The notes: generated by a model from the letters alone, not told the origin. DNA of 64,000 bases from Sipunculus nudus (GCA_026874595.1 CM049306.1:31637019-31701018); one strand, 5' to 3'; positions 1-13,830 are shown, numbered from the stretch's first letter. Numbers and translations: made by a program.

Positions 1-1933
1 CTGGCATTACGGAGCTGGAAAAATACCCGGAGCCCGTACCTGAAGTGAAGTATCCTCGTACACCAGGACGGAGACCACATCCCGAGGAAAACCCCTATAA
101 TGCATGGTGTGCTGTCTTTCCATTCAGATTCACTCTTGAATTTTGCTTGTTGTTGTTTTTCTTCCCAAAAATAAATATCTAATTTTAATCAGCTTCTTAG
201 AATTACATAAATTACTGACTGACCTCGGAGAAATCCTATTCATTGAATGTGTTTACAAATGATCAAGCGATCAGGTTAAGATTCTACGAATCGTCTAAAA
301 ATCATTTAAATGTTCATCTTTTATAAATGTGTTAACTATTAGGTCATTGCTATACTTGTCTTGTCTTTCTATTTATATTTATTGTAAAGTTATATGTATA
401 TGTTCTAACCTTTCCAAAATATGTTTCTATTTTTTAACCCAAATCAGTTCCATATATTATACGGACTGTTGCTCAGAGAAATTTCACTTCTTTGAGTGTC
501 TCTACAATTGACCAAGTCATACGTCTAAACACTCGTATCTTCATGCTTACATTATTTTACATTTTATCATTTTTGCTGTGTAATTCTTCTGAGTGCACAG
601 TAATGCCTTGAACGTTATAATTGTTTATAACAATCACATTTTACTGTGTTTTTTTTTATCTTACGTCAAAAAAATTGTACAATGGTTTTTAGATCTCATT
701 TTGTATAAAAGACCCATGGATGACCTAACTATCGTCTAAACAACATATCCTGTATGTAAAACGAATACATAAATAAATAAATTAATAAATTACAAGATTC
801 CTACTATATGAAATCAAAGGTACGTCAAGACAAACATCCCTGGTGCGGCAGATGGCAAGCTCAAGGGCAAAACAGTGGTTGTCAAGGACAACATGGCGGT
901 AGCAGGGGTTCCGTGGAGCGTCGGATCCAAGTTACTTGAAGGATATATCCCTGAGTTTGATGCGACTGTGGTGACACGGGTTCTGGATGAAGGCAGGTTT
1001 AACTTATTATACCTCCGTTAGGTGGCGTGGTTTGTCTCACGAGCCTTGGTTCATTTTTTGCTAATTTATAAATTTAGCTAAACAGTCATGGATTGATTGA
1101 AATTGGTGAAAGTTATGGTAACACAAAGCGAACAAACAATTAAACTCGAAAGTAAATTTGATTCAAAGGAATCTTTTTTCCGATTTGAGACAAGATCATT
1201 TTTCTGATCCCGGTTGTGTTTTAAACCTAATATGTGAACCGAGTGTATTTAAGGCTCTAGTGCCGATATTATTGTAACAGATGTTTCTTTTACTTGAGGG
1301 AATTAGCTCCACGGTTAGATGACCTGGAAGGTTATCGTTACAAGTGATATCAAAAGAACCATTATATTGTATATCTTTAATTTGTTTTTTAGGTGGCACC
1401 ATTGTGGGCAAGGCTTCGGTTGAAGACTTTTGCATTTCCGGAAATGCATTCACTTCCTCCTTCGGACCGGTCCTGAACTTCTACGACAAAACTCGAAGTT
1501 CCGGTGGTTCTACTTCCGGCTGCGCAGTTCTGGTGAGTTATTGTTACAAATATACCCCAAAACATAATAACACGCATATGGATTGTTCATTTATACTTTT
1601 GTTTATTGATGTATACAAAAAAACTACATTTGTCGAAAAAAAAGAACCGCACCGTCTAATTATTTTGCTGACAAGTTAGCTGATTGAAAAGATATTCTTC
1701 TTAAAAATTTTTTTCCGGAAAAGGAGATTTAAAAGACCATTGAATTTTTTTTAACTGTGAGCAAGATATAATGGCCACACAAATAATAGGTATTACTTGC
1801 ACATTTAAAAAAAAGTACAATCTTACACAGAGATTTTACTTAACCTATGTATAATTGATATGACTACAAATCAACTCTTTATGCAAATGTTTGTAAATCA
1901 AAACCACTTTTATGTGAACGACCTGATTTCGGT

Positions 1934-2008
<75 letters not shown>

Positions 2009-5000
2009 TCATACACTTTTCAAATTTACTTCAATAAAGCTCTGGGTTTAAAGTTATATTACCACCGCTAATGCTAAATTGCTACTATGTCCATAGGACC
2101 TCAAAACTGTTCGAAAATAGTTAGGATTTTAGCTACTAAAAACAGAAACATATGTTTCAAATATAACTATAGGAAACATTAACATTCTATTAATATTTTG
2201 TATCCATCTCAGCTGGCAAGTGGGGAGGTGGACCTTGCTCTAGGTGGAGACACCGGAGGGTCAATCAGAGTGCCTTCCAGCTGGAGCGGAATTGTGGGAT
2301 TGAAACCCACCTTTGGACTGGTGTCTCTTACCGGAAGTATGCTTATTGAGCCAACGATTGATCACCTGGGACCGATGGCTCGAACGGTTCAAGACTGTGC
2401 ACTTTTACTTGAGGTAAGATCCAGATAAGAGTAACTGTCCTGGCTGAAAGACGCGGCCTCTCCTTGACTGGCTCCAATCATCACTGGAGTGTTTTAAGAT
2501 CACATGACCTGCAATTTTAAAATGCAATCCAAATTACTGCTCACAAGTTGATTTTGAATTTCATGAAATATTGATAAATTTAGATGTCTGCAAAATTCAC
2601 CTGACACCCGTTTTTCAGACTAATTAGTTGTGCTATTTATAGATAGCCTGGTACCTCTATTGGAATATTAAAGGATAAAATACTGAACATCTGGAATCAC
2701 ACTTCTTGTCTTGTTTTAGCACTTTCTCTGTTTGAGGATTCAAGTCAATGTCACGTGAATTAAGATACTGATGTTTAGGGTTATAGTCTAATGTTAGTTC
2801 TAGCTCACAGTAATCCCCGCTTACCGGCGTACTACTTTTCAGGTGATGGCCGGATACGATGAATTGGATGGCAGGCAGAACCCACACATTAAAAGTCAAG
2901 AATACTCTAAAATGGTAATATGTTAAATATAGGAATCATTTTATAAAATCTTTATATATACAGGAGATTAGGACAGACTCTTTTATTGACCGTCTGGTAA
3001 AAAAGAATTGGGACTGTTTTTAATTAAATGGGGCATGAAGCAATTAAGAAAGCGGACAATAAAAAGGTCTTGCCTCTGCTCAGTGTTCCACGCGTGGCAA
3101 CGAGAATGATTTATAGCTGTCGACCGATGTATAAAAAAAACACAACTAGAAATTTGAACTCAAAGAGCGCAGACCTCCGCTAACGCAGCTCATGAAATGC
3201 AGCATTTGTCCTCTAAATAAATTCCTGAATCCAGATGGTTTTCCGGATAACTCCCAAAATTTAATCAATTGTCATCAAAATCCGTTCATAACTTTGAGTT
3301 TTGTGCCAGCAGATAAACCAACGCCGGAAAAATTATAACACCCGTAAATTAGCAGAGGTAATAAAGTTTAAAGTAATAGATGGAGTAAATCAGGAGTTAG
3401 CTTTACACAGCTAATTTTTCTCAGGTGTCCAGCGACCTGACGGGGATGAAGATAGGCATCCTGACTGAGGGGTTTGAAGATGCTGAGCCTGACGTGGAAT
3501 CAATGGTACGAGAGGCGGCGATGAAACTCCAGAAATGTGGAGCAAAAGTGCAAGAAGTGTCTGTTCCCATGCATAAAGATGGTCAGTCTAAGAAGTTTAT
3601 TGTCTTCTATATGTATATATACATCTATGTGAGCCTTCATAAGAGGAATACGAGGCATTAAATGATAACGGGATTCCCATCTATATACATCAATGCGAGT
3701 GATCATATGAGCAATAAGTGTTAACAAATAATTATCTAAATTATTCTCAACCCTAAATGATACCCATGATTATTCTTCTTTCAGGACTTTTCTAAGTTAT
3801 GTATAATTCATCAAATTTGTTCATTGAAATGCCTTTTAATTTTACCCGTTACTTACAGCTGTAAATGTATTTCTACTTGTGGAGATGCCAGGCTCCTATC
3901 AAGCCATGGTTGACTGTGCTGGTAAGTTTTGCATCGCTTTTCATTGAAGTTTTGATCTTCTCAAGCGTCGAGGAACAGACAATATGCCTTCCTTTTTAAT
4001 ACTCAAGTGAAATTTTCCAATACTCAAGAGAAAGGTCTGTCAGCTGAAGACATTATGGCCATAATCGAGACAGAAGATTAGAAGGTTAACATATTTTTAT
4101 AACTACCTATAGGCGCTACCATGGGACTGAGGGGTTTCCAGCCCACATCCTTGGTTGATGCCGTTTCTAAAGGTATTAGAACCAGACCAAATGACCTTCC
4201 TAAACCTGTCAAAAGTATTTGTCTCTTTGGCAGATATATGAAGGTGAGCATAGTCACGACTTGTTTTAGATTTCACTTTTCCTTTCTGTGTATATATTCA
4301 AGCTATGATTATATTAAGAGGAACCTTATTTTATTACATAGCTCATTCAAGCATAATTCTTTGGATTAAGTCTACGTTTAAGACCATGTGTAAAATAAGT
4401 AAGGGGGGGGGGGGGGGATGTAGCAATTCTTTTATTGCTATACCATATATTCCAGAATATAATTCGCTCTTGCTTAGTTCATGTAGCATTTTCTAGATGG
4501 CGCTCCTGCCGTTTCCGAAACACCGTGCATAATTCCCGACAATTCAAGTCCAAAAACAGGCGTTTCCTAGGCGAAGCCACGGAGGTGTTGCGTGACAACT
4601 GTGTAGTGGCACTACTGTCAGCCATGGTATAGGTCTAAATGCTAAATAGTCGGATACCATAATCTTATTGTCTACGGCAAATGTGTGTTCATAATGCTTA
4701 TCACTTCTGCCACACTCGATTAACAATAATATCAATACATTACGACTCGCAATATAATTTTCAGGACAATTACAACTACCATCACTACACGAAAGGTGTA
4801 AATTTAATGCGGACCTTGGAGAAGGCGTATGACGTTGCTCTGGAGACATATGATGTTCTGGTGTTGCCGACGGTAAAGTTCAAGCCTGATAAACTTCCCA
4901 CAAGCGATCTGCCTGCAGCCGGTAAGGCATCTTAATAATCGTTCAGCGTAAAGACAAGAAATGATTTAATTATACAGGTTAATAAATAATTAAAGCCACA

Positions 5001-5657
5001 TCTTGATGATTAATTGGATTTGTTAAAAAGCAATTATCGTCTAAGATAATATATCTTCTTGAGTTATATGCAACTACAATTAGATTCTTCTCTTGACTTC
5101 GCATAGAATAATAGCCGTTCGAAGTTTGCTTCAGATACTGATAATAACTGCATGACTATGATCTGTTGTGTAAATCTGCAACATAAGAACAAATCTTGTG
5201 TAAGACACACGTTCCATGGTTCGCCATATTTCAAGAACTCGAAGTGTTTGTCCCACAGAGTAAAATCTATATTTGAGATGTTCTTGTCAGTGCGTATTTT
5301 TTTAAAGTATAATAACAGCCACACTGTTTTCAACTTCAGCCCTTGGTTCCGGACCCCTTTTATCTATATACAATTTGTTATTCTTTCATGTGACTTTTAA
5401 AAACATTAAAAGTTTGTAGCTCATAAACTGTATTATTAGTAAAAATGTTTTTTTTTTAATTTTCAGAATACATAAGTAAAGCATTCAGGAGCCTTGGCAA
5501 CACCTGTGCTTTTGACCTTACTGGTCATCCAGCCCTGACCGTAAATGCAGGCTTCTCTGAAGGCCTCCCGGTCGGAATCCAGCTCGTGGCAAAGCACTGG
5601 GATGAAGTATCATTGCTGAAAGTTGGCAGAGCAGTAGAAGTTACTCGTGATATCTAG
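1..5657 (+). CDS. Amidase copy A (amidase-signature family), 5' end cut by window edge
   Basis: Likely hydrolyses a carboxamide to acid plus ammonia; the natural substrate is unknown. Exons: 1-106, 820-992, 1393-1532, 2213-2413, 2843-2914, 3425-3581, 3859-3921, 4113-4243, 4765-4921, 5467-5657, all in frame, ending in TAG at 5655-5657. Seen in order: VVVKDNMAV (catalytic Lys), GGSTSG (cis-Ser), GGDTGGSIR (nucleophile Ser), GLKPTFGLV, then GHPALTV and [15 protein letters not shown] near the C-terminus. Lys to cis-Ser is 75 residues and cis-Ser to Ser is 24, the same as FAAH K142/S217/S241. By recall, the overall sequence resembles Rhodococcus-type aliphatic amidases of about 500-520 aa. About 57 N-terminal residues plus the start exon lie left of the window. 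The first intron boundary is TG|GTGTGC at 106/107. No lesion is visible, so this is the best candidate for a working copy. Confidence 0.9.
820..992 (+). CDS. Amidase A exon with catalytic Lys and GC donor
   Basis: Begins G|TAC after AG at 818-819 and encodes [14 protein letters not shown]... through [29 protein letters not shown] to LDEG. The Lys of VKDN is the triad base. The exon ends GATGAAG and is followed by GCAGGT, a non-canonical GC donor; the frame joins to GGTIVGK only if GC is used. It is 173 nt long, identical to its counterparts in copies B and C. Confidence 0.9.
1393..1532 (+). CDS. Amidase A exon with cis-Ser motif
   Basis: 140 nt, acceptor TTTTTTAG, donor CTG|GTGAGT. Encodes [16 protein letters not shown] through [23 protein letters not shown] carries the structural cis-Ser of the amidase-signature triad; the usual form is GGSSGG, so this is a mild variant shared with copy C. 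Confidence 0.9.
1938..2006. repeat. (TA)n microsatellite in intron of amidase A
   Basis: About 69 bp of uninterrupted AT dinucleotides. The equivalent intron of copy C (50853-51454) lacks it. Confidence 0.95.
2213..2413 (+). CDS. Amidase A exon with nucleophile Ser
   Basis: 201 nt, in frame throughout. It encodes [44 protein letters not shown] and [13 protein letters not shown], the core of the amidase signature. The Ser in GGSIR is the acyl-enzyme nucleophile. The Asp of GGDTGG is kept here, unlike copy B. Confidence 0.92.
4403..4418. repeat. Poly(G) tract in intron of amidase A
   Basis: About 15 consecutive G on the plus strand. Similar G or C homopolymers occur at about 10129-10142, 14782-14816, 24440-24453, 31311-31322 and 57423-57437. 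Confidence 0.85.
5467..5657 (+). CDS. Amidase A terminal exon
   Basis: Acceptor TTTTCAG, then 191 nt encoding [38 protein letters not shown] and VTRDI followed by TAG. This C-terminal block closes the amidase fold (the GHPAxxV and GLPVGxQ motifs). It is the exon missing from copy B. Confidence 0.92.
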
Positions 5658-5967
5658 TGATCATAGGAATGACAAGATGATTGATATTTTATAGGTCACC
5701 TATTCACTTAGGTATTTCTACAATCGATAAGATTGGACCAAAATGTGTTATTAAAACATTTGTTTCCATTCACCCATTTGAAATCATGTTAGTATTACAT
5801 TAAAAAGCGCGCCTTTTTGACATTAAGGAAATTTCACAGCAAATCAAACTTTTGCACAGTTCATTATCTGCACATTTCATTATCTGCCTTATTAGGTGAT
5901 AGTTATCGCAACCGTATGTTTGCAGTTTACATAACTGTGCAAGAATAATCACACTCAGTAAATGACA

Positions 5968-5973
5968 ATAAAT
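5968..5973 (+). promoter_or_regulatory. Polyadenylation signal of amidase A
   Basis: AATAAA (within AATAAATAAAT) lies about 310 bp after the stop codon. The 3'UTR shares recognisable segments with the 3' flank of copy C, which has its own AATAAA in the equivalent place. Confidence 0.6.
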
Positions 5974-6415
5974 AAATCATTTGAAACTATTTGTATGTTT
6001 TATGTCATTTCCTGTGCCTGGAACGTCTGAGATATTTGATTGATCATAACAATAAGCACTGTTAGTTTGCTAGCTGTAAATAAAAAAAAAACAGTAATCA
6101 ACTGCAAACTTTCGGAGGGGCAGAGGGGTTTCTGCAGCTCCTCTAAAGCCACGGTTATAATAGGTACCAGGCAATGGATGACCTGTTGGGTCGCCCTTAT
6201 AAGAGGAATGGATCATTGGCCCTCTGCATGCTTTGTGAAATTATTTTTTATAAGTGAGGTTCAGCTGTCCCATTTTCCAAAATAGTCGGTTTTCTTGTTC
6301 TGCTGAAGGTAATTTCAGTTACCGAAACGTGGCAGCACAAGTCGTTTATCACGTTATCTTCGGGTATTAATAAGTGTCAGTCATCATTGCGTTGTAAAAG
6401 GGTCTGTCCTATGTG

Positions 6416-6419
6416 TACA

Positions 6420-6485
<66 letters not shown>

Positions 6486-6565
6486 CAGAGACAGACAGAC
6501 AGACAGACAGAGAAAGAGTGAGAGTGTGTGTGTTTGAAAGAAAGAGAGATTGAGAGAGAGAGAAT
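6416..6565. repeat. Compound microsatellite (AC)n(AG)n(AGAC)n
   Basis: AC repeats to about 6438, AG repeats to about 6485, then imperfect AGAC and GAGA tracts to 6565. Confidence 0.95.
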
Positions 6566-7019
6566 ATATGAAATGAGATGTTAACATAGGATAAGCAGGA
6601 GGTCCAGCAGCATGGTGAGGAAAAGGTGAAGGAGGAGAAAAAAAGTACTAGAGGAGAACAAGAGGAAAAAGATGTGCATATAACCCTTACATCTTAACGC
6701 TAGATGATTCAGTGCAATTACTATCTGAATGCAAAGATATACCATCAGGAGCTCAATTCGCTGTTGTATAAGACCGTATATATTATTGTTCCAGTTGACA
6801 TGACAGTACATTAGTCTGAATAATGCATTTGTAAACCATTGCGGTTGAATTCCTTGGCAAATGTTAGACATGCAGTACACTAGGTCCTCTTCAGCATGAA
6901 TTTGGATTTTTGGCATCTTTTATATAGACTTTGATGCTTCTTTACGGGACTCTAAGGCAGAGATACCAGCTAAGATTATCATATATCTTAAATTCAATAT
7001 GACCGCCTAACCAAATTTA

Positions 7020-7880
7020 TAAAAGTGCGGAATTTTGATCAGTGGATCCCCAAATGGAACAGGTATAGTTATTGCTATTATATCTATTATTATAAGCTGT
7101 TCACAGGAGGTTATTTTAAAATCCCATAAAGTCCCAAAGAATAATTTGAAACAAGTATGGCCATGGCTATAATGGATTCGTGGGTTTTACATAGATGTTG
7201 CTACCAATTTAAAATTTCATCCCATGCTCACAAATCCCGATACATGTATAAGCAAATGCGGATTATTTAGAAATTCAATATGGCGGCTAAGCCACACTTG
7301 TTACATGTACGGCAAATGCTTTGATACATGTATCTTGGTATCGCAAACATGGATATTGATACCATTTGTATTCTTTTACGATGCTCAGGAGAACAGATAT
7401 AAAAAAAAGTTACAGATGGCGATCATTTTGAAATTTAATATCGCGGCCTAATCCAAGTTGGAGCAATTATGGCAATGGCTTAAATGGAATCCCTGGTATC
7501 GCAGATATGAATGTTACTACCATTTGTATTTTAATACGGTGCTGAAAAGTCCAGATATATGAATAAGTATAAGAAGAATGGCGGCCGGCTTAATCCAATT
7601 TATAGCAAGTATAACTTCTAAGGGAATCCCTGGTATCGCCAACATGGGTGTTGCTACCATTTATATTAGTCTACAGGTCTCAGAAATCAATATAAAAGGC
7701 AAAATATAAGAAAATAGCGGCCACTTTGAAATTCAAAATGGCAGTGAAGACGCGGCTGAAAATAAAGGCATCTGAATGGAATCCATAATCCAAGCTGGAA
7801 TCCATAACAAACTCTACTATATGTATTAGGGGATTTACACTGATACCGTTCTCGAAAGGCACAGGCCGAAACATTCATGC
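7020..7880. repeat. Degenerate tandem array, about 140-160 bp period
   Basis: The phrase 'TGTTGCTACCATTTGTATT' recurs in diverged form near 7196, 7347, 7505 and 7643. Each copy is followed by an ATGGCGGCC-like block and 'GGAATCCCTGGTATCGC'. Units are strongly diverged, so the array is old. Confidence 0.65.
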
Positions 7881-10800
7881 ACACCAGTTAATTATAACCC
7901 AGAGTCACCTTCGTTAGGAGCGCTTGGCAACGGACGTTTATGAAAAGACCGTCGAGCGCTGATAGGCGAGATTTTCTGTGTCCACTTTCACGGCTGAAGA
8001 CCAGACTTACTCTTAATAACTGGTATTTTATCTGTCCCCTTCCCTGGAGCGATCTCCCTCGATGGGGGCCCAAATGTTCTCCTTGGGAACTACTGGTATT
8101 AGCATATAGCGGCATCCTGTCACGCAAACGTCGATTTTTAATTAACTGAATATATTGAGGTGGCATTACAAGCTATTGAGTTCCCGTCAGTTCAAGTATA
8201 TGCAGATGTGCAGATCATTTCTAACAGAACTTTTTTCATTTTCATCTGCTTGTCGAAATATCTTTTCTTTCTGAGGTAAGACATAAAGTGACGTTATTCT
8301 GCTTGGAAAAAATAATTATTACATTCATGGCTGTTTAACATATATTCATGCAGCAGTTTTTAATAGCGAGGCTGGTTTTACTCGGAAAATTTGTCTCTGA
8401 GTCCATCATGATGGCTTGAGAGCTTCCTGTTAATCGATGCCATACAGAAGAAATGGGGTGATAAACATTAGTGATTTTGCGTAACAGCATTTTTTTTCAC
8501 TATTAAGCAAATATAACACGACCATATAAGCCTCTATCAAGTACTACCACACAGCAAATATTTTGATTCGAGCCTTGGCATTTGTCGTGTTATTCAACCA
8601 GCTGGTGAAATAATTAATAAACTAGTATGAAGGCTGCCTCTATATACTATATAACACGGCGTCTATCTTTGGTCAGTGCCTTGCCAGAACGTCCTCACCT
8701 CAACCCATTGATTCACGGGGAATTGACATTAATCGCCAAATTAACACTTAGTCTCAGGCAAAACAATGCACTTACTGACACCAAGTTTCTGTTCATGTAG
8801 ACCATAGGACCAGGTATAATAAACCTTTCTCCTCCAGATAGTATGCAGGGGCCGCCTCCATCATACGCTCCATAAGCAGCGGTTACGCTACGCTCAACTA
8901 TTCGCTATACTATATCCGCTGCATTAAACCGCCTTAGCGGTCAGGTTTGGCCACCAAGGGATGCTGTCTCTGTTGAATTCCCCCTGCGTAATATTTAACA
9001 AAACACATTGCATGTTTCACCATGCACAGTCGGAGGTACCAGTCACTTTGCACTGCTGTGGAAAGCGCTTGGTAACACAGACTTTTTCCAACCCCATTTG
9101 ATTACACACGATGCAATTGTCAACTCTCAATACTGACTTGCCTGAGGTCAGGTATCCCCACTGTCTGCATATTTCCTGTATTGCCGTGCAACACGAGCTT
9201 GCCATGGGCATAGCTATATGTTTGTTTATACGCTAAGCCAATCAAATTTCTTCTACAAGTTTTGCAGGTTTGTCAAAACACAGAGCCAATCAGATTTTAC
9301 TTTATCCAGCGCAGACTGACTGGGTTTTGCCAAACCTGAAAAATCCTGCTATTTCTCACAACGTGTGAGTGGAAGGTCAACGGGCCGGGAGGTCACGCGC
9401 TGTGTTCAGAGCGTACTTCCATCACATCTGACTGGAACAAATGCATGTGGAATGGGCGTTCTATTATGATTTGCATCATGACTGGCAGGCCCCTTTGAGT
9501 TTATTTTTAGAAAGGCATGAGTATCATGTTGTCATGGCTAGTATTACCAGTCTTCCCGTTGGCTACTCTTATTAAATAATAGGTCATATTACGCTTCTAC
9601 TTTGTTTCCGTTTCATCAACCGATATTTTATGACATTAAGACTATTTTAATGGTTGCTATGTATCCGTTGCCAGCAAAACGGGTACCAGCCAAGTGAGGA
9701 TAGCCAAGGGCTAATGCCGTTATATTTCGTTTTGACCGACAGCACATGCACCAGCCCGACCTCTCACAAGAGAGTTCCGGTAGGGTGGTTCTGGCTAGCG
9801 GTGTCAGGGGGCGTACATTTAAATGTGACTGGTTGCACAGATGATTTGATTTTTTTTTTATAATTTATGCCGCTAAGGTGGAATACAGAGTAGAAAACAA
9901 TGCGAGACGCCAAGTCCGGGGCCTGTGTTTTTCTGTATTTAGTGATTTTAGGTCACGCCTTATGTCAATCCTGCCCTAGGCGATTATCATCCTCGCTCTT
10001 AAAAAAATGTACCTTATGGCCGGCCTAGGTACGTATTTACATTCCACTATCACTCTGTTGTGTTTCAAGGACAAACGTGTTTTTATCGTTCTCGACAAGG
10101 GGAGGCAATACGGGGGTGGGGTTGTGGGGGGGGGGGGGGGGGTTGGTTATATACCCCTCCACATTTTGGCAAGGGGGAATCATCCCCACTGCTATTTAGA
10201 GAGTTATATTAAAATATTGGAAATGAAACAAGATTAAAAATATAATAGGTTGTCCCAAATTTTACCCCCCCCCTCCCCCACCCTGCGTGTCATCCCCCGC
10301 CACTGTTCTCAACTTCCATCTTCGATCTCCCTGCATAAGTATTTCACCTAGATCATGGCCACTTGTGTTTTATCATGGATTTAGGACTAGCGGTGCTTTC
10401 TTTTCCAGACAGATCATGTGGAAAGTCTTGACCGAAGTGTACTGAATCAAAATAGGCCACAACCGGGTAGTTCTTACTTCGCCGATTGGAGTTTAAGGGG
10501 GTGTCTCTCATGTGTGTTCGTGTGTTAAATTCTACAATTATCATTTAAAATGAACATAGTCTTGAAGAGTGGAAGCTGGTTTGGTTTAAAAACAGGAATA
10601 CTCTCGCCCAAGAACCAAAGAAAAAAACCTCTTTTCTGAAAAGTCTAATTCGTAGAATAATTGTCTTAATTTTAGCGTTTATTTGCTATATGCCACAATG
10701 ACGTGAAAATGTAAAATTGATATTTTATTCTGAATGACTACAGTTCATTGAGGAATATTGCAACACAGTGTCACGGTATTGAAAATAACTTTTAAAAGTT

Positions 10801-12169
10801 TACAGCTTAAAATTAGAGCCTATTTCAATGGTAAAATGACATTCATTTATTCAGTACATTATGTGTGTGTGTGATATAATATAGTATGCTCCCCCCCCCC
10901 TCCCCTTGAAAAGTTGGGGAACATGTCTCCCTCATGTTCACATCAGATTACGTCCATATGGTTAAGGCGGCACGACCTGTCCCGGATCTCCATCCTCATT
11001 CCACCCTTTTCTGGCCAGACTAGTTATTATATGGCCTGTTGACTTCATTTTCCCTTGAGGGTTCAAAGTTGTTTATGTTATCTGTATTGAATCCCCTGTG
11101 TTCTGGCTTTACCGGTGAGTGGGCACGAATGCGTATGCATAGAATGCGTATATGCATTGAATGGTGTACAGAATGGGGCATTGACCGATGAATATCAGAT
11201 TTTGTCCTGGCACTGATGTTGACGTGGAGGCTGGAGTAAAGATAGGGAGGATCAAATGTTTCCCCATTCTCCACACAAAGGATTTAATTATTTATGAATG
11301 TCATGGATCTGATGCTCAAACAGATGTTATCCCTGCGTAGAGGTTGATGTTTGCAAGGTAGGCATTCACTGTATCCGATTCTATTGAGATTAAAATGGTC
11401 GAAATTAAAGGATAAGGGGATTAGAACAGAAGCGCAGCAGCTAATGGAAAAATTGTTTAAATTGTGATAAAAGTACTAAATTTGGTACAGTTGTAGTATT
11501 GTACACTGGCTTTCATATAAGAAATAGTTCCACGAAATATTCATGTTATTTCAGGGGTGGATCCTGCAATTACTTCGGGGGTACGTATGATTAAATTAAA
11601 TAATTGATAAATAATGTCACATCTAAAAGCTTTCGATCAAGCGGCCTTTATTTTGAAGCATATGAAATACAGAACTCTGCTGATGCTCAAATTTACTTTC
11701 AAGTAAAGTTAATTCCGTTTAACAAGCAATCGGCATTAATGATAATGGAGCAGGACGTATTTAATTATCAACTATTGTGCAAAACTAACGCGATTTAGTA
11801 CGCCTTTTTTATTTTGTTAACATGTAAATATCGCACACATGCTTCATGTAAATTATAACAAGGCCTACAGGCCTAATGCGAACCTGTGCAATGGGATATA
11901 CATCAGGTATAATGTCCCATGCTGTACTGTTACTTTTCAAGTACATGTGTAACATGTATATGTACAATACCAGTACTGAACATTTTAAACCATAGTGCAT
12001 GCGCCAATTATACAAACGTCATTGCTGAAATATGTCATGGATGCACACAGCACAAAAATGATTTACCACCAGCTTTGTGTAAGAGAAAGCCATCAAAGAT
12101 GTATGGACATGAAATATTTCAAGCAGATACTTCAAACCACTGTTAGACTACGTGCACAGATGCATGAAA

Positions 12170-13830
12170 CAACAAGAAATCCGTAGTCGACAAGCGACAA
12201 CGTGTCTTCGCTGAAGTATGAGTGGTACGGGTGAAGTGACGAATGGATTGAGTGGTATGTCACACCACTGCTCAATATAGTCAACTTAAACTCTGAGAAA
12301 GGTCATTTATTAATTCAACAAAAGCATCTGCCGCCACCTGTCTGGTTTACGTGACAACTTTCCAAGATTGATCAACTTTCCAAATTTTAGAGCAATACCT
12401 TGACCTTCCCCAGAGATATGAGCAATTTACACCTAAAGCATATGTACTAATGGACGCTAGGGAAACCGATTGCAGATTGCGCCACCAGTCTTGAGTACAA
12501 GAGTCCCAAATCTATGGATATGCACAATTTTAGGCCAGTACTGCTAATTACTCCTGAGAAAATGACATTAATTTATTCTACGAAAACGGAAAGGTAGGTT
12601 GCGCCACCTGTCTTGTTTATGAGATAACTTTCCAAGATGGATGAACATGCCACATTTCAGAACAATAGCTTTAGCCCAGCAAAAATGAAACTAAAATGAA
12701 CTTAAGAACCCTGACAGTTTCCAGGGCTACAGCCATTCATGAGGTGTCCACGTGCAGTCTGGAGGGTCATGGCAATCGTGAGGTGATCACATGCAGCCTT
12801 GAGGGGCATTGCACCCTTGAGGTGTCCAAATGCAGAGTTGACCTAATGACCCCTGGCAAACTCCATGTGCACTCATTGACCTCTTGACCTGTACCTGGTG
12901 TAATTGATAAAGACTTACTATTAGTTACAAGTGTAACTTCAGCTTACTATGACTCTATCAAAATCAATGAACCCAATCTATTCTTATAAAATTGAGAGAA
13001 CTTATAAATTTCTTGTGAAAGCTTAAACCATTCAGCTTCAATTTTATCATGAATTATTTTTAAGGTGATTGAGGCTAAAATTACAAGGTTTTTGCCATAA
13101 AATGAACAGGTCGATGAAGTTGGCACCACAGACTTTCAGTTTCAAACATTAGATCTGTTGCAACATTTGCACAAAACAGTTTTCCCAACTTTTCCCCCAT
13201 AAAATGATGCAAGTGGCGACAAAAAAGCTATATCCCAGAACATTTGAGAGGTGACTGATTTTTGTGTAAATTTTGGGGATGTTAGCTCCTGCTGTTCCTG
13301 AGAAATTAAAGGTTAATGTACTGATAACCGATGACCCCTGCACAAGAAAGGTTGATGCAGGTGGCGCCACCAATACCTAAATTTCAGATATGACTCATAT
13401 GACCAACATTGGCATAATATTTGGTGATGATAGCTCCAGCAGTTTCTGAGACTGCAATTTTAGTATGCTTTTTCGACGAATGACAAAGTTCAACTTCCTG
13501 TAACTCGGCCAAAATCACCAAACTAGGTCCATTGGAAGAGAGTTGAATGGGATTGTTCTGGGAATATTCTGAGAAATATTGGACAATTTGGCTGATTAGT
13601 TTCGGAGAAAAGGATTTTAAAAGTTTTTTTTTAGCTTTTTCCCTATAAAATATAAGAAAATGCAGTTAGCCAAAAAAAAAGCAAAATCCGATATAGTTGT
13701 TTAGATGACTAATTTTTCGCTAAAAATTTGGTGATGCTAGTTCATGCCATTTTGGAGATAGTATGGGTTAACGTCAGACGACGGACGACGCCACACAATT
13801 GCATAAGCTCACAGGTTCGCTAACAGGCGT
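12170..13830 (+). repeat. Composite repeat element R1 (GGTGGCGCCACC family)
   Basis: Starts with a head containing GTAGTCGACAAGCGAC and GAATGGATTGAGTGG, shared with 52158-52242. The core has repeated GCGCCACC-type sites (about 12332, 12480, 12602, 13360) separated by segments with related phrases (CAAGATGGAT, GAGATATGAGC). It ends in a GACGACGGACGACG stretch near 13778 and a weak hairpin to about 13830. An imperfect ~45-bp repeat lies inside at 12735-12840. No coding potential, so probably non-autonomous. Confidence 0.6.

Noticed and set aside
1860-2051. ORF with a YIYIYI tract
   Set aside because: It is only translation of the (TA)n microsatellite; the same holds for the frames at 47637-47879 and 55067-55285.
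2198-2428. Stand-alone amidase ORF starting at ATG
   Set aside because: The upstream Met belongs to the intron; the true exon starts at the acceptor at 2213 and continues the frame from 1532.
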